Shown piece after piece: positions 1 through 12,750 of a stretch of 64,000 nucleotides of DNA (the stretch's first letter is position 1; every line of letters begins with the position of its first letter). The DNA comes from Siphonodentalium dalli (Eukaryota; Mollusca; Scaphopoda; Gadilida; Siphonodentaliidae). The stretch is taken from the NCBI GenBank assembly GCA_032622095.1, contig CP136063.1:9529814-9593813 (forward strand). Reading direction: 5' to 3'. The position numbers were made by a program, and so were the translations under genes. Under the pieces are notes generated by a model. It did not search any database. It saw only the letters and a list, made by a program, of their open reading frames with translations, and had not been told where the DNA came from.

Positions 1-505
1 AATTCAAGATGGCCACTGGCAGCCATGTTTTTTGACAAAAGATACGACCTGTAGACTGTCAAAGGATTTAGTCATGTAAAGAGTAAAATCCAAGATAATA
101 TGGCTGGTGGCCATGTTTTTTGGCCGAATGACCCCAAAATGACTCGTTCCCATCTACATGTCATTGTTAACATCCATAACAAATTTTAAGATGATCCGAC
201 CAAAGGTACGACCTGTAGCCCATGCCAAAGGATTGAGTAATGCAAAGAGTAAAATCCAAGATGGCTGCCGACGGCCCTGTTGTTTGGCTGAATGACCCCA
301 AAATTACTCGTTCCCATCTACATGTCAATATTAACATCCATGACAAATTTCATGATGATCAGACGAACAAAACGACTTGTAGCCCGTTTTATGGATTGAA
401 ATTTTGAAATCCAAGATGTCCACTGGCAGCCATGTTTTTTTCCGAATGACCCCGAAATGAATCGTTCCAGTCTAAATGTTGATGTCAACAGCTATGACAA
501 ATTTC
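1..505 (+). repeat. ~166-bp satellite, about three copies
   Basis: Consecutive diverged monomers carry the same ordered phrases: 'gacctgtagccc', 'gagtaaaatccaagatgg', 'ggccatgtttttt', 'gaatgaccccaaaatgac', 'tcgttcccatctacatg', 'catgacaaatt'. The same monomer forms the larger array at 21.4-24.1 kb. The last copy fades at about 505 in 'acagctatgacaaatttc'. No coding capacity is evident. Confidence 0.85.
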
Positions 506-1678
506 ACAATGAATTACTCACAAGTATTTTATTATCTTCGCGCGCAATCAAAAGTATAATTCCTTGGGAATCTTTGAGCTCTTGTGTAAAAACAGAGAAC
601 AAGAGCAGGGTATCTAAATTAAAAACATCACGATTAAAATTATCAAGTACATTTGATATTAATTTTGGATAAGAGAAAAATGATAAATGTATTGCACAAT
701 AATGAGAAATTCTGACCGCACATTTAGCGCACTCTGGTTGTGCAATGGCTATAGTCCAGGCACATTAGGTTTCACTAGTGCAAAAAATCCCGTAAAGCTG
801 AATTTTTCAGGGATTAATAAGAACATGTTTATGAACAACTTGGCAAAAGTCCCCTAGAATCCGAGTTGAGCTTTTTGAGATATCATGATTTTTCGCAATG
901 GTGCAATTTCTGACGAAATTCCATTATACCATATGCGAATGCAGTCATATGTGTAGGCTAATTTATGGACTCAATCTTCACACATACCCGTCCATCATGA
1001 AGCATGTGTCGATAGATATGCGTAATTGGTGCTAGAGCTTACTAACAGTCGATATTCCATAATTGTGATGACATTTATTGGCGAAGAGAGCATATAAATC
1101 GCATGGTGATTCAAAATTTTCCTAACAAAAGAGGGCGAGTAAAGATATTCAGACGACAATGAGCTAAAATATGAACCATTATACTAGAAGAGCGGTTAGT
1201 TCAGAACAGCAAAGTGATGAGATATATCGAACCATCACCATCTTTAAGATTTTATAGCCGGAAACATAACACTACCCCCTAAAACGTACCCCATGGCTTT
1301 GAGTATCTGAAAGGCAAAATACCACATAATAGTCCTGGCGTTTGACGTAACAATTGTACAAATGGTGATAACACTATGAAACTTGGCACATAGGTTCCTT
1401 ATACACTATTAATTATTTTCAGATGTATAGACGTCGCGGCAGGTCCGTCCTTGACAACGGTTGCTAGGCAACTATCCCACATCGAAGAAATACAAATATG
1501 ACTGATATTATGGCAGTTTTAACAATCTAACCTACGTCATGCAGCATTTTTCTGGTAAAAGTAATATTAGTTGTTGTTCGAGTAGATATGGCTGGAAAAT
1601 TACCATAGTTCTTACTTACAGGGGTGGTAACGGTTGCTAGGGACATACCCGAAATCGAAAAATGCCGAGCTGACTGAT
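506..1678. other. No gene recognised; unique-looking AT-rich DNA
   Basis: No open frame with a recognisable product or convincing splice sites was seen. Around 1340-1640 there are phrases such as 'caacggttgctaggcaac' and 'cggttgctaggg' that look like the worn edge of a dispersed repeat, but I could not delimit it. Confidence 0.5.
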
Positions 1679-4293
1679 ATTGGGCAAAATAAGCTCATAT
1701 TGGCATTATTTGAAATATCAAATACGCTCTATATGGGCCTAATTACTCTGTTTTTAAAACAACCCTATATGGGACTATTTAAATATGAAATAAGCCCGCA
1801 TTGTGCTTATGTTCACGACAACACGCTGGAAAATAACACGAATAAGCCAACTCACGACTTACCAGATGGACCTCCTTTACATTGCATTTTCACTGCATGT
1901 GGCCTGCACCATCCAAAGGAATACTTGATAAGTCCACAAGTTTAGGGCCTATTTGAGAACCAAATAATTGAAATATGAACCTATGTGAATATTGAGGTCC
2001 AATATGAACGAACCCATTTGCACGTTGATATGTTGAAAATTACAAACAATGTCGTGTATGCCTGTCCAGCTGTTTGAAACATTGGGTGTAATTTGTATGT
2101 GGGATCGAAATAGTACTAAAAAAATGCTATTTTTGTGTTGCTAAATTGCACTTTTTGGCAAAACACAACAGCCACGAGGCTCTACTTGTGGACTCTTCTT
2201 GTGTAGCCACTAGTCCATCTAAAAATTACAAAACTCTGCAACATATTGTGCAAACACGCACATAATCAACGTATAATGTGCAAATAGGTTCATATTGGAT
2301 TATTTTATTCTAAAATAAGCAGATAATGGACTCATATATACTATTTCGTTTTCTGGCACGGGTGACGGTGAAAATACATATTAAAGAGCGTACACCTGAT
2401 AGGTTATGAGTTGGTGTATTTGTGTCATTGTCCGCAGATAAGGAACCTATCAGGAAGGCATTATGAGTTCGACAATGTGACTAAAACGCTCTCATTTTCA
2501 GTTCATTATCTACTCAAAATGAGGCAATTATCAGCAGATTATCTAACTAAAACAGATTATATTATAAGCAGATAATGTGCGGAGTTTTAGGAGAACAGGC
2601 TACACTGTTCCATCTAAAAATCCACTCCTCATGTCAATAGGTTTAAATTGGGCCTTACTATTCACATAGGTTGATCTTGGACTTTTTTTTTCTGAAATAA
2701 GATATTAGGCTTATAACCGTTGAATGGGGCGTTGCAATAAAAACACTATTTTAATAGCCTGCAAATGTTGTAAGGATGAAACAGTAGATTAAATAGTGCC
2801 AATATGGGCTTATTTTGAATGACGCGTTTCATGCCCATATATCGACAGGATATAGTGCTTCTTTTCACAAAAACAGACTGTTCTTTTAGAAATATGCATA
2901 ATACGGGCTTATTTTATAATTGCGAGAAATAAGCTCATATTGGCATTATTTGAACACATTATTTTAAGAGCGTGCAAAAGTCGTAATGATGAAAAAGTAG
3001 ATTAAATAGTGCCAATATTGGCTTATTTCGTATTGAAATTTTATGCCCCTATATAGACAGGATATAGTGCTTCTTTTCACGAAAACAGACTGTTCTTGTA
3101 AAAATAAGCACAATATGGGCTTATTTTATAATTGCGCGAAATACGCTCATATTGGTATTATTTGAAATATCAAATACGCTCTATATGGGCCTAATTACTC
3201 TGTTTTTTAAAACAACCCTATATGGGAACCTGTCATGAAGTCATTATGACTAAAATACTCTCATTTTCAGTTCATTATCAATGAGACAATTCTCAGCAGA
3301 ATATCTGACCAAAATAAATTATATTATAAGCAGATAATGTGCGGGTTTTTGGGAGAACAGGCTGCACTGTTCCATCTAAAAATCCACTCCTCACTGCTCC
3401 TCATGTCAATAGGTTTAAATTGGGCCTTACTATTCACATAGGTTGATCTTGGACTTATTTTTCTAATATAAGCATATATTAGGCTTATAACCGTTTCATG
3501 GGGTGGGTCGCGCTGAAAACACATTATTTTAAGAGCGTGCAAAAGTCGTATCGATGAAAAACTAGAATAAATAGTGCCAATATGGGCTTATTTCATATTG
3601 AAACAAGAGGTACGCTGTCGCGTGGCATTTGCCCCCGACCGTAGCAATTCGGATTAAGCATGGACGAAACTGCAGATATCCGAGGAGGTCTATATGACCA
3701 TTCCAAAAGAAGTTTGTACAGAAATGTTGACTAAAAACCCCAAAACAAGCGATCCGGAAACCCAAATCAAGCGAAAATTCAAATTTCTAAGTTAAAAAAA
3801 GGGCCATAACTCTGGCAAAAATCATCAGATCATACCCAAATTTGCACTTGACATGTATTTTCATTTAACTGATCCACACAAATACGGGATTTGCAATCGT
3901 ACCACCAAAGCTCACGCTATCATCTGGAAACCCAAAAAACAAGAGAAAAATTGAATTTTCTAAGTAAAATAAGGGCCATAACTCAGGTGAAAATGGGTGG
4001 ACAAAACCCGCGCTATGCATGCAGCTGTTCCCCCATGCTGCTCTATCACCATACCAAATATCAGCTAAATCTGCCCAGCGGTTGCTGAACAATAATGCAA
4101 AATGTTTTTACGGACGGACGGACGGAGACGTCGACTATATACCCGCCGACTTCAAGTCGGGGGCATAATAAGTACATACCGTGCTTATTTTTAATGCCGC
4201 GTTTTATGCCCATATATAGACAGGATATAGTGCTTCTTTTCACGAAAACAGACTGTTCTTGTAAAAATAAGCACAATACGTGCTTATTTTATA
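1679..4293. repeat. Higher-order repeat unit 1
   Basis: This block recurs at a constant offset of 2615 bp: 'attgggcaaaataagctc' starts at 1679 and again at 4294. It is itself two related sub-blocks, about 1679-3140 and 3141-4293, that restart at 'atatcaaatacgctc'. It carries many short 'aataagc..tatgggcttattt' phrases that tend to pair as inverted repeats, and 'ggatatagtgcttcttttcac' recurs within it. Short open frames here keep similar translations between copies only because the DNA is duplicated. I do not call them genes. Confidence 0.85.
3602..4166 (+). mobile_element. Pearl-like / Helentron-associated non-autonomous element
   Basis: It starts 'aacaagaggtacg', has a core built on 'gggccataactctgg' phrases, then a (cgga)n tract near 4110. 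It ends in a short hairpin, 'ccgacttcaagtcgg', followed by 'gggcat'. This order (left end, tandem core, microsatellite, terminal hairpin) is that of pearl-type elements known from bivalves. The related block at about 17200 reads straight through the insertion point ('attgaaataagcac'), so both ends can be placed to within 1-2 bases. Boundaries are ambiguous by an A. Confidence 0.75.
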
Positions 4294-7200
4294 ATTGGGC
4301 AAAATAAGCTCATATTGGCATTATTTGAAATATCAAATACGCTCTATATGGGCCTAATTACTCTGTTTTTAAAACAACCCTATATGGGACTATTTAAATA
4401 TGAAATAAGCCTGCATTGTGCTTATGTTCACGACAACACGCTGGAAAATAACACGAATAAGCCAACTCACGACTTACCAGATGTACCTCCTTTACATTGC
4501 AATTTCACTGCATGTGGCCTGCACCATCCAAAGGAATACTTGATAAGTCCACAAGTTTAGGGCCTATTTGAGAACCAAATAATTGAAATATGAACCTATG
4601 TGAATATTGAGGTCCAATATGAACGAACCCATTTGCACGTTGATATGTTGAAAATTACAAACAATGTCGTGTATGCCTGTCCAGCTGTTTGAAACATTGG
4701 GTGTAATTTGTATGTGGGATCGAAATAGTACTAAAAAAATGCTATTTTTGTGTTGCTAAATTGCACTTTTTGGCAAAACACAACAGCCACGAGGCTCTAC
4801 TTGTGGACTCTTCTTGTGTAGCCACTAGTCCATTTAAAAATTACAAAACTCTGCAACATATTGTGCAAACACGCACATAATCAACGTATAATGTGCAAAA
4901 AGGTTCATATTGGATTATTTTATTCTAAAATAAGCAGATAATGGACTCATATATACTATTTAGTTTTCTGGCATGGGTGACGGTGAAAATACATATTAAA
5001 GAGCGTACACCTGATAAGTTATGAGTTGGTGTATTTGTGTCATTGTCCGCAGATAAGGAACCTATCAGGAAGGCATTATGAGTTCGACAATGTGACTAAA
5101 ACGCTCTCATTTTCAGTTCATTATCTACTCAAAATGAGGCAATTATCAGCAGATTATCTAACTAAAACAGATTATATTATAAGCAGATAATGTGCGGAGT
5201 TTTAGGAGAACAGGCTACACTGTTCCATCTAAAAATCCACTCCTCATGTCAATAGGTTTAAATTGGGCCTTACTATTCACATAGGTTGATCTTGGACTTT
5301 TTTTTTCTGAAATAAGATATTAGGCTTATAACCGTTGAATGGGGCGTTGCAATAAAAACACTATTTTAATAGCCTGCAAATGTTGTAAGGATGAAACAGT
5401 AGATTAAATAGTGCCAATATGGGCTTATTTTGAATGACGCGTTTCATGCCCATATATCGACAGGATATAGTGCTTCTTTTCACAAAAACAGACTGTTCTT
5501 TTAGAAATATGCATAATACGGGCTTATTTTATAATTGCGAGAAATAAGCTCATATTGGCATTATTTGAACACATTATTTTAAGAGCGTGCAAAAGTCGTA
5601 ATGATGAAAAAGTAGATTAAATAGTGCCAATATAGGCTTATTTCGTATTGAAATTGTATGCCCCAATATAGACAGGATATAGTGCTTCTTTTCACGAAAA
5701 CAGACTGTTCTTGTAAAAATAAGCACAATACGGGCTTATTTTATAATTGCGCGAAATACGCTCGTATTGGTATTATTTGAAATATCAAATACGCTCTATA
5801 TGGGCCTAATTACTGTTTTTTAAAACAACCCTATATGGGAACCTGTCATGAAGTCATTATGACTAAAATACTCTCATTTTCAGTTCATTATCAATGAGGC
5901 AATTCTCAGCAGAATATCTGACCAAAATAAATTATATTATAAGCAGATAATGTGCGGGTTTTAGGGAGAACAGGCTGCACTGTTCCATCTAAAAATCCAC
6001 TCCTCATGTCAATAGGTTTAAATTGGGCCTTACTATTCACATAGGTTGATCTTGGACTTATTTTTCTAATATAAGCATATATTAGGCTTATAACCGTTTC
6101 ATGGGGTGGGTTGCGCTGAAAACACATTATTTTAAGAGCGTGCAAAAGTCGTATCGATGAAAAACTAGAATAAATAGTGCCAATATGGGCTTATTTCATA
6201 TTGAAACAAGAGGTACGCTGTCGCGTGGCATTTGCCCCCGACCGTAGCAATTCGGATTAAGCATGGACGAAACTGCGGATATCCGAGGAGGTCTATATGA
6301 CCATTCCAAAAGAAGTTTGTACAGAAATGTTGACTAAAAACCCCAAAACAAGCGATCCGGAAACCCAAAAACAAGCGAAAATTCAAATTTTCTAAGTTAA
6401 AAAAAGGGCCATAACTCTGGCAAAAATCATCAGATCATACCCAAATTTGCACTTGACATGTATTTTCATTTAACTGATCCACACAAATACGGGATTTGCA
6501 ATCGTACCACCAAAGCTCACGCTATCATCTGGAAACCAAAAAAACAAGAGAAAATTGAATTTTCTAAGTAAAATAAGGGCCATAACTCTGGTGGAAATGG
6601 GTGGACGAAACCCGCGCTATGCATGTAGCTGTTCCCCCATGCTGCTCTATCACCATACCAAATATCAGCTAAATCTGCCCAGCGGTTGCTGAACAATAAT
6701 GCAAAATGTTTGTACGGACGAACAAAATTCAAATTTTATAAGTTGAAAAAAGGGCTATTACTCTGGCAGAAATCATCAGATCATACCCAAATTCGCACTT
6801 GACATGTATTTTCATTTAACTGATCCACACAAATACGGGATTTGCAATCGTACCACCAAAGCTCACGCTATCATCTGGAAACCAAAAAAACAAGAGAAAA
6901 TTGAATTTTTCTAAGTAAAATAAGGGCCATAACTCTGGTGAAAATGGGTGGACGAAACCCGCGCTATGCATGTAGCTGTTCCCCCATGCTGCTCTATCAC
7001 AATACCAAATATCAGCTAAATCTGCCCAGCGGTTGCTGAACAATAATGCAAAATGTTTGTACGGACGGACAAAATTGAATTTTCTAAGTCAAAAAAGGGC
7101 CATAACTCTGGTGAAAATGGGTGGACAAAACCCGCGCTATGCGTGCAGCTGTTCCCCCATGCTGCTCTATCACCATACCAAATATCAGCTAAATCTGCCC

Positions 7201-7413
7201 AGCGGTTGCTGAACAATAATGCAAAATGTTTGTACGGACGGACGGAGATGTCGACTATATACCCACCGACTTCAAGTCGGGGGCATAATAAGTACATACC
7301 GTGCTTATTTTGAATGCCGCGTTTTATGCCCGTATATAGACAGGATATAGTGCTTCTTTTCACGAAAACAGACTGTTCTTGTAAAAATAAGCACAATACG
7401 TGCTTATTTTATA
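4294..7413. repeat. Higher-order repeat unit 2
   Basis: Near-identical to the unit at 1679-4293 over its first ~2.3 kb, in the same order and orientation. It is about 500 bp longer because the pearl-like insertion it carries has an expanded core. High identity between the two units points to a recent tandem duplication that included the insertion. Confidence 0.85.
6205..7286 (+). mobile_element. Pearl-like element with expanded core
   Basis: Duplicate of the element at 3602-4166, with the same left end and the same (cgga)n plus hairpin right end. It is 1082 bp rather than 565 bp. The extra length is additional copies of the core block that runs from 'gggccataactctgg' through 'cagcggttgctgaac'. 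That block is seen three times here (ending near 6700, 7040 and 7225), two of them followed by 'acggacg' before the core restarts. Confidence 0.75.
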
Positions 7414-7660
7414 ATTGGGCAAAATAAGCTCATATTGGCATTATTTGAAATATCAAATACGCTCTATATGGGCCTAATTACTGTTTCTAAAACAACCCTA
7501 TATGGGACTATTTAAATATGAAATAAGCCCGCATTGTGCTTATGTTCACGACAACACGCTGGAAAATAACACGAATGAGCCAACTCACGACTTACCAGAT
7601 GTACCTCCTTTACATTGCATTTTCACTGCATGTGGCCTGCACCATCCAGAGGAATACTTG
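7414..7660. repeat. Higher-order repeat unit 3, left part
   Basis: Third start of the 1.46-kb type block. It is broken after 'ggaatacttg' at 7660, and its continuation, 'ttgataagtccac', is found at 16314. In the intact copies at 1.9 and 4.5 kb the two sides are contiguous ('ggaatacttgataagtcc'). Confidence 0.9.
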
Positions 7661-9150
7661 TAGAGGAGCGGCCAAATGCCAAAAGTGGTCGGATACCCCT
7701 ACCCTCGGTAGAACAAGTTGAAACCAACTTGTTCTGGAAGGTAAATCCATATCATTTATGAAAATGATTCTTGGCCTTGGCGGAATTGGTGGCAGCTATG
7801 TATGGTAAGACTATTTGTGAAGGTACCCTACCGAAAAATTAGCCTGTTTTCAGCAGTTGACCAGCTATACACAATTGGTTAAAAGTTAAGCACATCACCA
7901 AAAACAGAACATTCTATTTGTCATTATTGGGTACATGGTGATACTAGATTGGAACGTTCTTATTTTTTCTGGTTTGTTTGAGATTTCACGACGTCATGGT
8001 AGAGAATGTAACGTTCTGCATCAAAAAATCATGACGATTCAGATAAACTGTCGCCCGTTAACTCTGTACAAAACTAGCACGCTCAACCTTGCTTATCACA
8101 TCATATATGTTTGGAAAGACTGGAGTATTTTCTACCAGGAGGTATGAACGTTATTATCCTGTCCCTACCAATATTGCAATAATAGGCAAAAACTTAACCC
8201 TCCCCCCAATGTCATAAAATGCTGAGTATAGCCATCGCCGTGGATTGGATCCCAGAATGACAGAATAGTGCGTAGTATTTGATTTTAATTAGTGTAGAAC
8301 ACACATAACAAGTGTAAAATGCGAATTTCCAACAATATTCACTATTAGAAGAGTATCAAAATCCAAGATGGCGTCCAATATGGCGGTCAGTTTTTATTTT
8401 AAGACTTTGTGAAGTGACATACGAAAAATCCAGAAAAGGAACATCCCCAGTGGTAAAATCTATATTATTGTAATGACTACATAGAATAACATTTCATATC
8501 AAACATTAATTTGACCATTAATACATCTTTTCAATTGGTAAAATAATAGGTAAAAATTTATTCCTCCATCCAATGTCATAAAATTTGAAATAAAGTTATC
8601 GCCTGGGTTTGGAACCACGAATGATAGCATGATGCCCAGTATTTTGTTTTATTTAATGTAGAACACACATACGAAGTGACAGGTATGAATTTCCATCAAT
8701 ATTCACTATTAGAAGAGAATGAAACTACAAGATGGCGTCCAATATGGCGTCCAATTTTAATTGTACCACTTAGCGAACGGATATACGGACGAACTATAAA
8801 GGGGACATCCCCTGTGGCATTGTATATCAATGAAGTGACTACATAGACGATATTTCATATGGAACAGTAGTTTCACCATTAGTCCATCTAATCAGTTGGA
8901 GAATTAGTAAACAAAAACTTAACCACCACCCAGTCACAAACGTCCACATAATGCAGCACTTGTGACTATAGTCCAGAATGCAAAGAATTAAGCAAATCGT
9001 TAGGAATTACTTTGCGTTGAATACAACGAAGAAACATAAAATGTCAAATTTGCATCCACATCTGGTCTTAGGAGACAACCAAAATCCAACATGACATCTA
9101 ATTATAATGTCAACACGTTGCGAACAATGAATACGAAAGCCGGTTAAAAT
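7661..9150 (+). repeat. Left terminal inverted repeat
   Basis: Pairs with 14815-16313. After ~500 bp of plain sequence it contains three diverged ~360-bp tandem sub-blocks. Each has 'aaaacttaacc' or 'aaaatttattcc', then (in the first two) 'atgtcataaaat', 'gtagaacacacat', 'ttcactattagaagag' and 'aagatggcgtccaatatgg'. Restarts are near 8179, 8547 and 8905. Weak similarity continues to about 9210. Confidence 0.85.
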
Positions 9151-9214
9151 GTATCAATCGGCAGTTTGAAGCGATATATTGTTTCGAGTGTGTGTTTATA
9201 TTAGACGTCGAAAT

Positions 9215-11490
9215 GTTGTGTTTGAGTGATGGTGGTAAGACAACATTTTTGTCAGATAAACCTTTGACATGACTGTCTCAAATAAACTTAATAAACTGTC
9301 GACCAGCTCCCTACGGGCGGGTAAACCGTGTCTTTCATGTTGCCATTGGTTTGGTAGTATCCTACATCACGTTCCAAATGTCACACCCTTAGCTATGACG
9401 CAAGGATTAATACTGGATGGAAATTTGCATTTGTGGAATGTTTAGGTTGTATTGTTTAGCAATTATAAGGAACTTTATATCAAATATTTGGAGAAAGACA
9501 AACCAACCAAAATAAAAAACACTTAGCGAAATTCCGAGAATGACTTAAATAGTTTAATTTGCTGAATCGTGTATCGTGTATCGATCTCCAGTGCGCATTT
9601 TGACTATTGTTTGACAATTTTATGTCATTTTGAGACGTTAAGTAAGTAAGCACTCACAATATGTAGACAACTGGTAATAATAGAGGATGGTCATTAACCG
9701 TTACAAATAATCATGCACTCGATGCGATGCGAAGTGATGTTGTAATGTTCAATACTACCATATGACTATCATATCACTATTGATATATTGTGATAGTTAT
9801 CACAAACTTGAATTTACTCCATATTTTAATTTGGATTGTTGAATTATAAATTGTGGGGAATTAGCAATAGAGCTTTAATAACTTATGAGAGGCCTGGGGA
9901 TCTTCAGAAAGTAACAGCAACAACACCTGTTTGGGATCTAATTCTATATTATGATTTTGTACAAGTCATACCCTGATGCGAGAGAATAAATGTTATGAAT
10001 ATGATGAACATGTTTGAATGAGTACTCAATAGAATATGAATAATATATATAGGTAATAGAAGTTATAGAACAGTTATGCATTCTACCTTGTAGGCATTAT
10101 ATATGAAATGTGAATATTCTGATAGTCATGAATTTGTCGAGAAGTCACCAGATTATGTTATGTATGTCAACTGAAACTGAGCATCACATAGATGAATATG
10201 TCTAACACCAACTTTGATAACGTATATACTGGACTTGAGTAAATTAATAACACCATCATTAAGAATAGGAATAAAGAAATGGGTTACTATTGTACACCGC
10301 CATGTGTGGCTATTATTAGTTTCTTAGAACTAATACTTGACACTGCCTCTAAGGCTAGGAATGTTGAATTGTATTATTATTTGACACGCCATATATGGTT
10401 ATAATTAGTTACTTGGAACTAATATATGACACCGCCTACCAGGCTAAGAATATTGAATTGAATTGTTATTTGACATCACCATATATGACTATAATTAGTT
10501 ACTTGGAACTAATAATTGACACCGCCTAAAAAGGCTAGAGACATGGTCCTTAGAGTGATACCTCATGAACCATCTGAAGAGAATACTATTAGGAATTAGA
10601 CTATGAACTTGCTTCCATAATTATCCTTTAGATAGGGATATTTGTCTAACCATACTTGTTGACTCATACATAATCTGGATGGGTAACTAATTCATAAATA
10701 TTGGAGTAGGATTAATTCAATTGAATTGAAGACGTGATGACATAAAGTTCTCCTATTGGTTATAAGATAGGTGTAATTATATTTCAACATATAAGCCTGA
10801 AATTAGCACTAATGTAAAATTTGCCATGTAGCAATTAAGTCATGATCATAGAGCTAAAGTCATAAACATAATAAATAGAGAGCATATATATAACTTAACT
10901 TTGGTTTATATTTCCATGAATACATCCTCAGCATATCAACTGCATCCAGCATCTTCTTCAAGAACAGACTACCTTCTTGATCAAAATAAAGACTTATTTA
11001 TCCTATGTGATAATACTTTTCATTGGTCCATGTATTACAATAGGTGTCATATTTGTCAATTATGTCAAAACCAAAGTGATGGTGAAGTTTAGGTGCTGAT
11101 TGCCACCTGCCAGGGGCAAGGTGGTAATTATCTCAGTTACCATATAATTAATAGACCTGTTTTAGGTAAGCCTTTCTTTGTTTATCTTTTATCATATAAC
11201 ATAAGTGGTCTTTAATCAGCTTTGTACTATAGAAGTAGGCTTAATTAAAGAACCTCATGATTGTAAATCAGTAAATGAAGCATTGTACTATGCTCCATTA
11301 AGAACTGGAATCTATTTGATTAAATGTACTCTAGTTTGAAATGTCTATAAGAAATTATTGTTACTTGAAAATTGGGTTTGTTATATAGTCTTGAATGAGC
11401 AGTCCTCCTTAACATGTCCTTTTGAATTTCCACCAACATTTTCAGAGAGCCTTGCAATAGTTTTGGCCAAATGAAACATTAAATAACAGA
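9215..11490. other. Interior of the large TIR element; no gene recognised
   Basis: AT-rich sequence with no long frame and no recognisable domain. The only structure I see is the 90-bp tandem repeat at 10270-10535. Confidence 0.5.
10270..10535 (+). repeat. 90-bp tandem repeat, three copies
   Basis: 'ctaatacttgacactgcct' at 10330, 'ctaatatatgacaccgcct' at 10419 and 'ctaataattgacaccgcct' at 10509 are spaced 89-90 bp. Between them run diverged 'ttgacaycgccatatatggy' and 'ataattagttacttggaa' stretches. Confidence 0.8.
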
Positions 11491-11499
11491 ATCACTAAC

Positions 11500-12545
11500 T
11501 GTTGTTATATGCAGTAACGCAAAAGACAAAAATGGCATACATTTTGAAATACAGCAAATAAGATATCTAATCGATCTCTGGTTTTGGGAAAGTGGGATAT
11601 GAGTCCACGAGCAATCAAAGTTCACACATCATAGTAACTACTTATTAACGTAACACGGAAGTCATCATCGCACACACACACACACACAATGCTCTTTAAT
11701 GGCATAACACAATGTCCATATAATGCAATCAGCGTAAAAATAGGTTATAAATATGCGTTATAGTGATCTAGAGGTTGCTGGTTTGTATAATCGTCCTAGT
11801 TTCGGCTCAGCGTGAAATAAGAGAATAACACCGCATACCTATGCATATCAGGGTTGGGGCGATTACATACCAATGTAATCGATTATGATTACAATTACTT
11901 TTGATTTACATGATTACGATTACGATTACTGATTACATTTTTTCCAATGTAATCGATTACGATTACAATTACTTTAGTAAATGTAATCGATTACTTTTTG
12001 ATTACATATGATTTCAAGTGTTGGTTTCCAACCATTTTTATCGAATAGGAATAAATAATGAAATAATTCAAATTAACATGTCAAATATGATTGAATAAAG
12101 ACATCACTGCATAACATGGAAACAAATTTTAAGAAACGACTGAAACAATAGAAAGATGCAAGCAAAAAACATAAAAACTTGTTTTTACATTTACATGTAA
12201 AGGTTTCATCATGAAGTTATGCACCAACTTATTGGGAATACATTATATTTTATTTGTATTTATTTATGTAAATAATTTTTAATATATTTTTAATTGTCTT
12301 ACATGCATTCAAACGAACGCATAATATTTATGAAAATATCACCAGAAACAATTATAAAACATGTGCATGTCCAACAAGAGAACAACACCAGACACCTATG
12401 CATATAAGTTGTTCTCGCCATATATTGCTTGGTGTGCATGTTTTTCCGTTCATTGATATTTTAGTCTCGACTAATATGTTAGTTAAATTGTTGTGAATGT
12501 CAATCGGATTCATATATGTTACAAACAGAAGATATTGAGTTCCCT
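11500..12545 (+). repeat. Dispersed repeat with inverted partner at 20.0-20.5 kb
   Basis: Blocks here, such as 'gatatctaatcgatctctgg', 'tgtccatataatgcaatcag' and 'gttacaaacagaagatattg', occur in the opposite orientation at 20515-20060. Relative to that partner, this copy carries an extra ~540 bp (about 11835-12375) rich in 'aatcgattacgattac'. A short diverged duplicate ('acctatgcatat') stands on each side of the extra DNA. A (ca)n tract lies at 11673-11688. Confidence 0.75.
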
Positions 12546-12750
12546 GGCTAGACTAATGAAATTGAATCTTCTATATCTCTGGTGGATATCATATCTGTAT
12601 TAGTTCTTAGGGACGTGGGTCCGGACTACATGTGTAGTAATATCTCTCATGCTAATACATTTTATTGATACATAGGTGATAGTGCGATAATCTCACTGAA
12701 CATGCACGTTAGTGTTCCATTTATGATTGCCGTTAGATTATATTCATAAT

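Noticed and set aside
1634-1945. 103-codon frame repeated at 4315 and 17575
   Set aside because: Part of the duplicated repeat. The related copies have different starts or indels and no domain.
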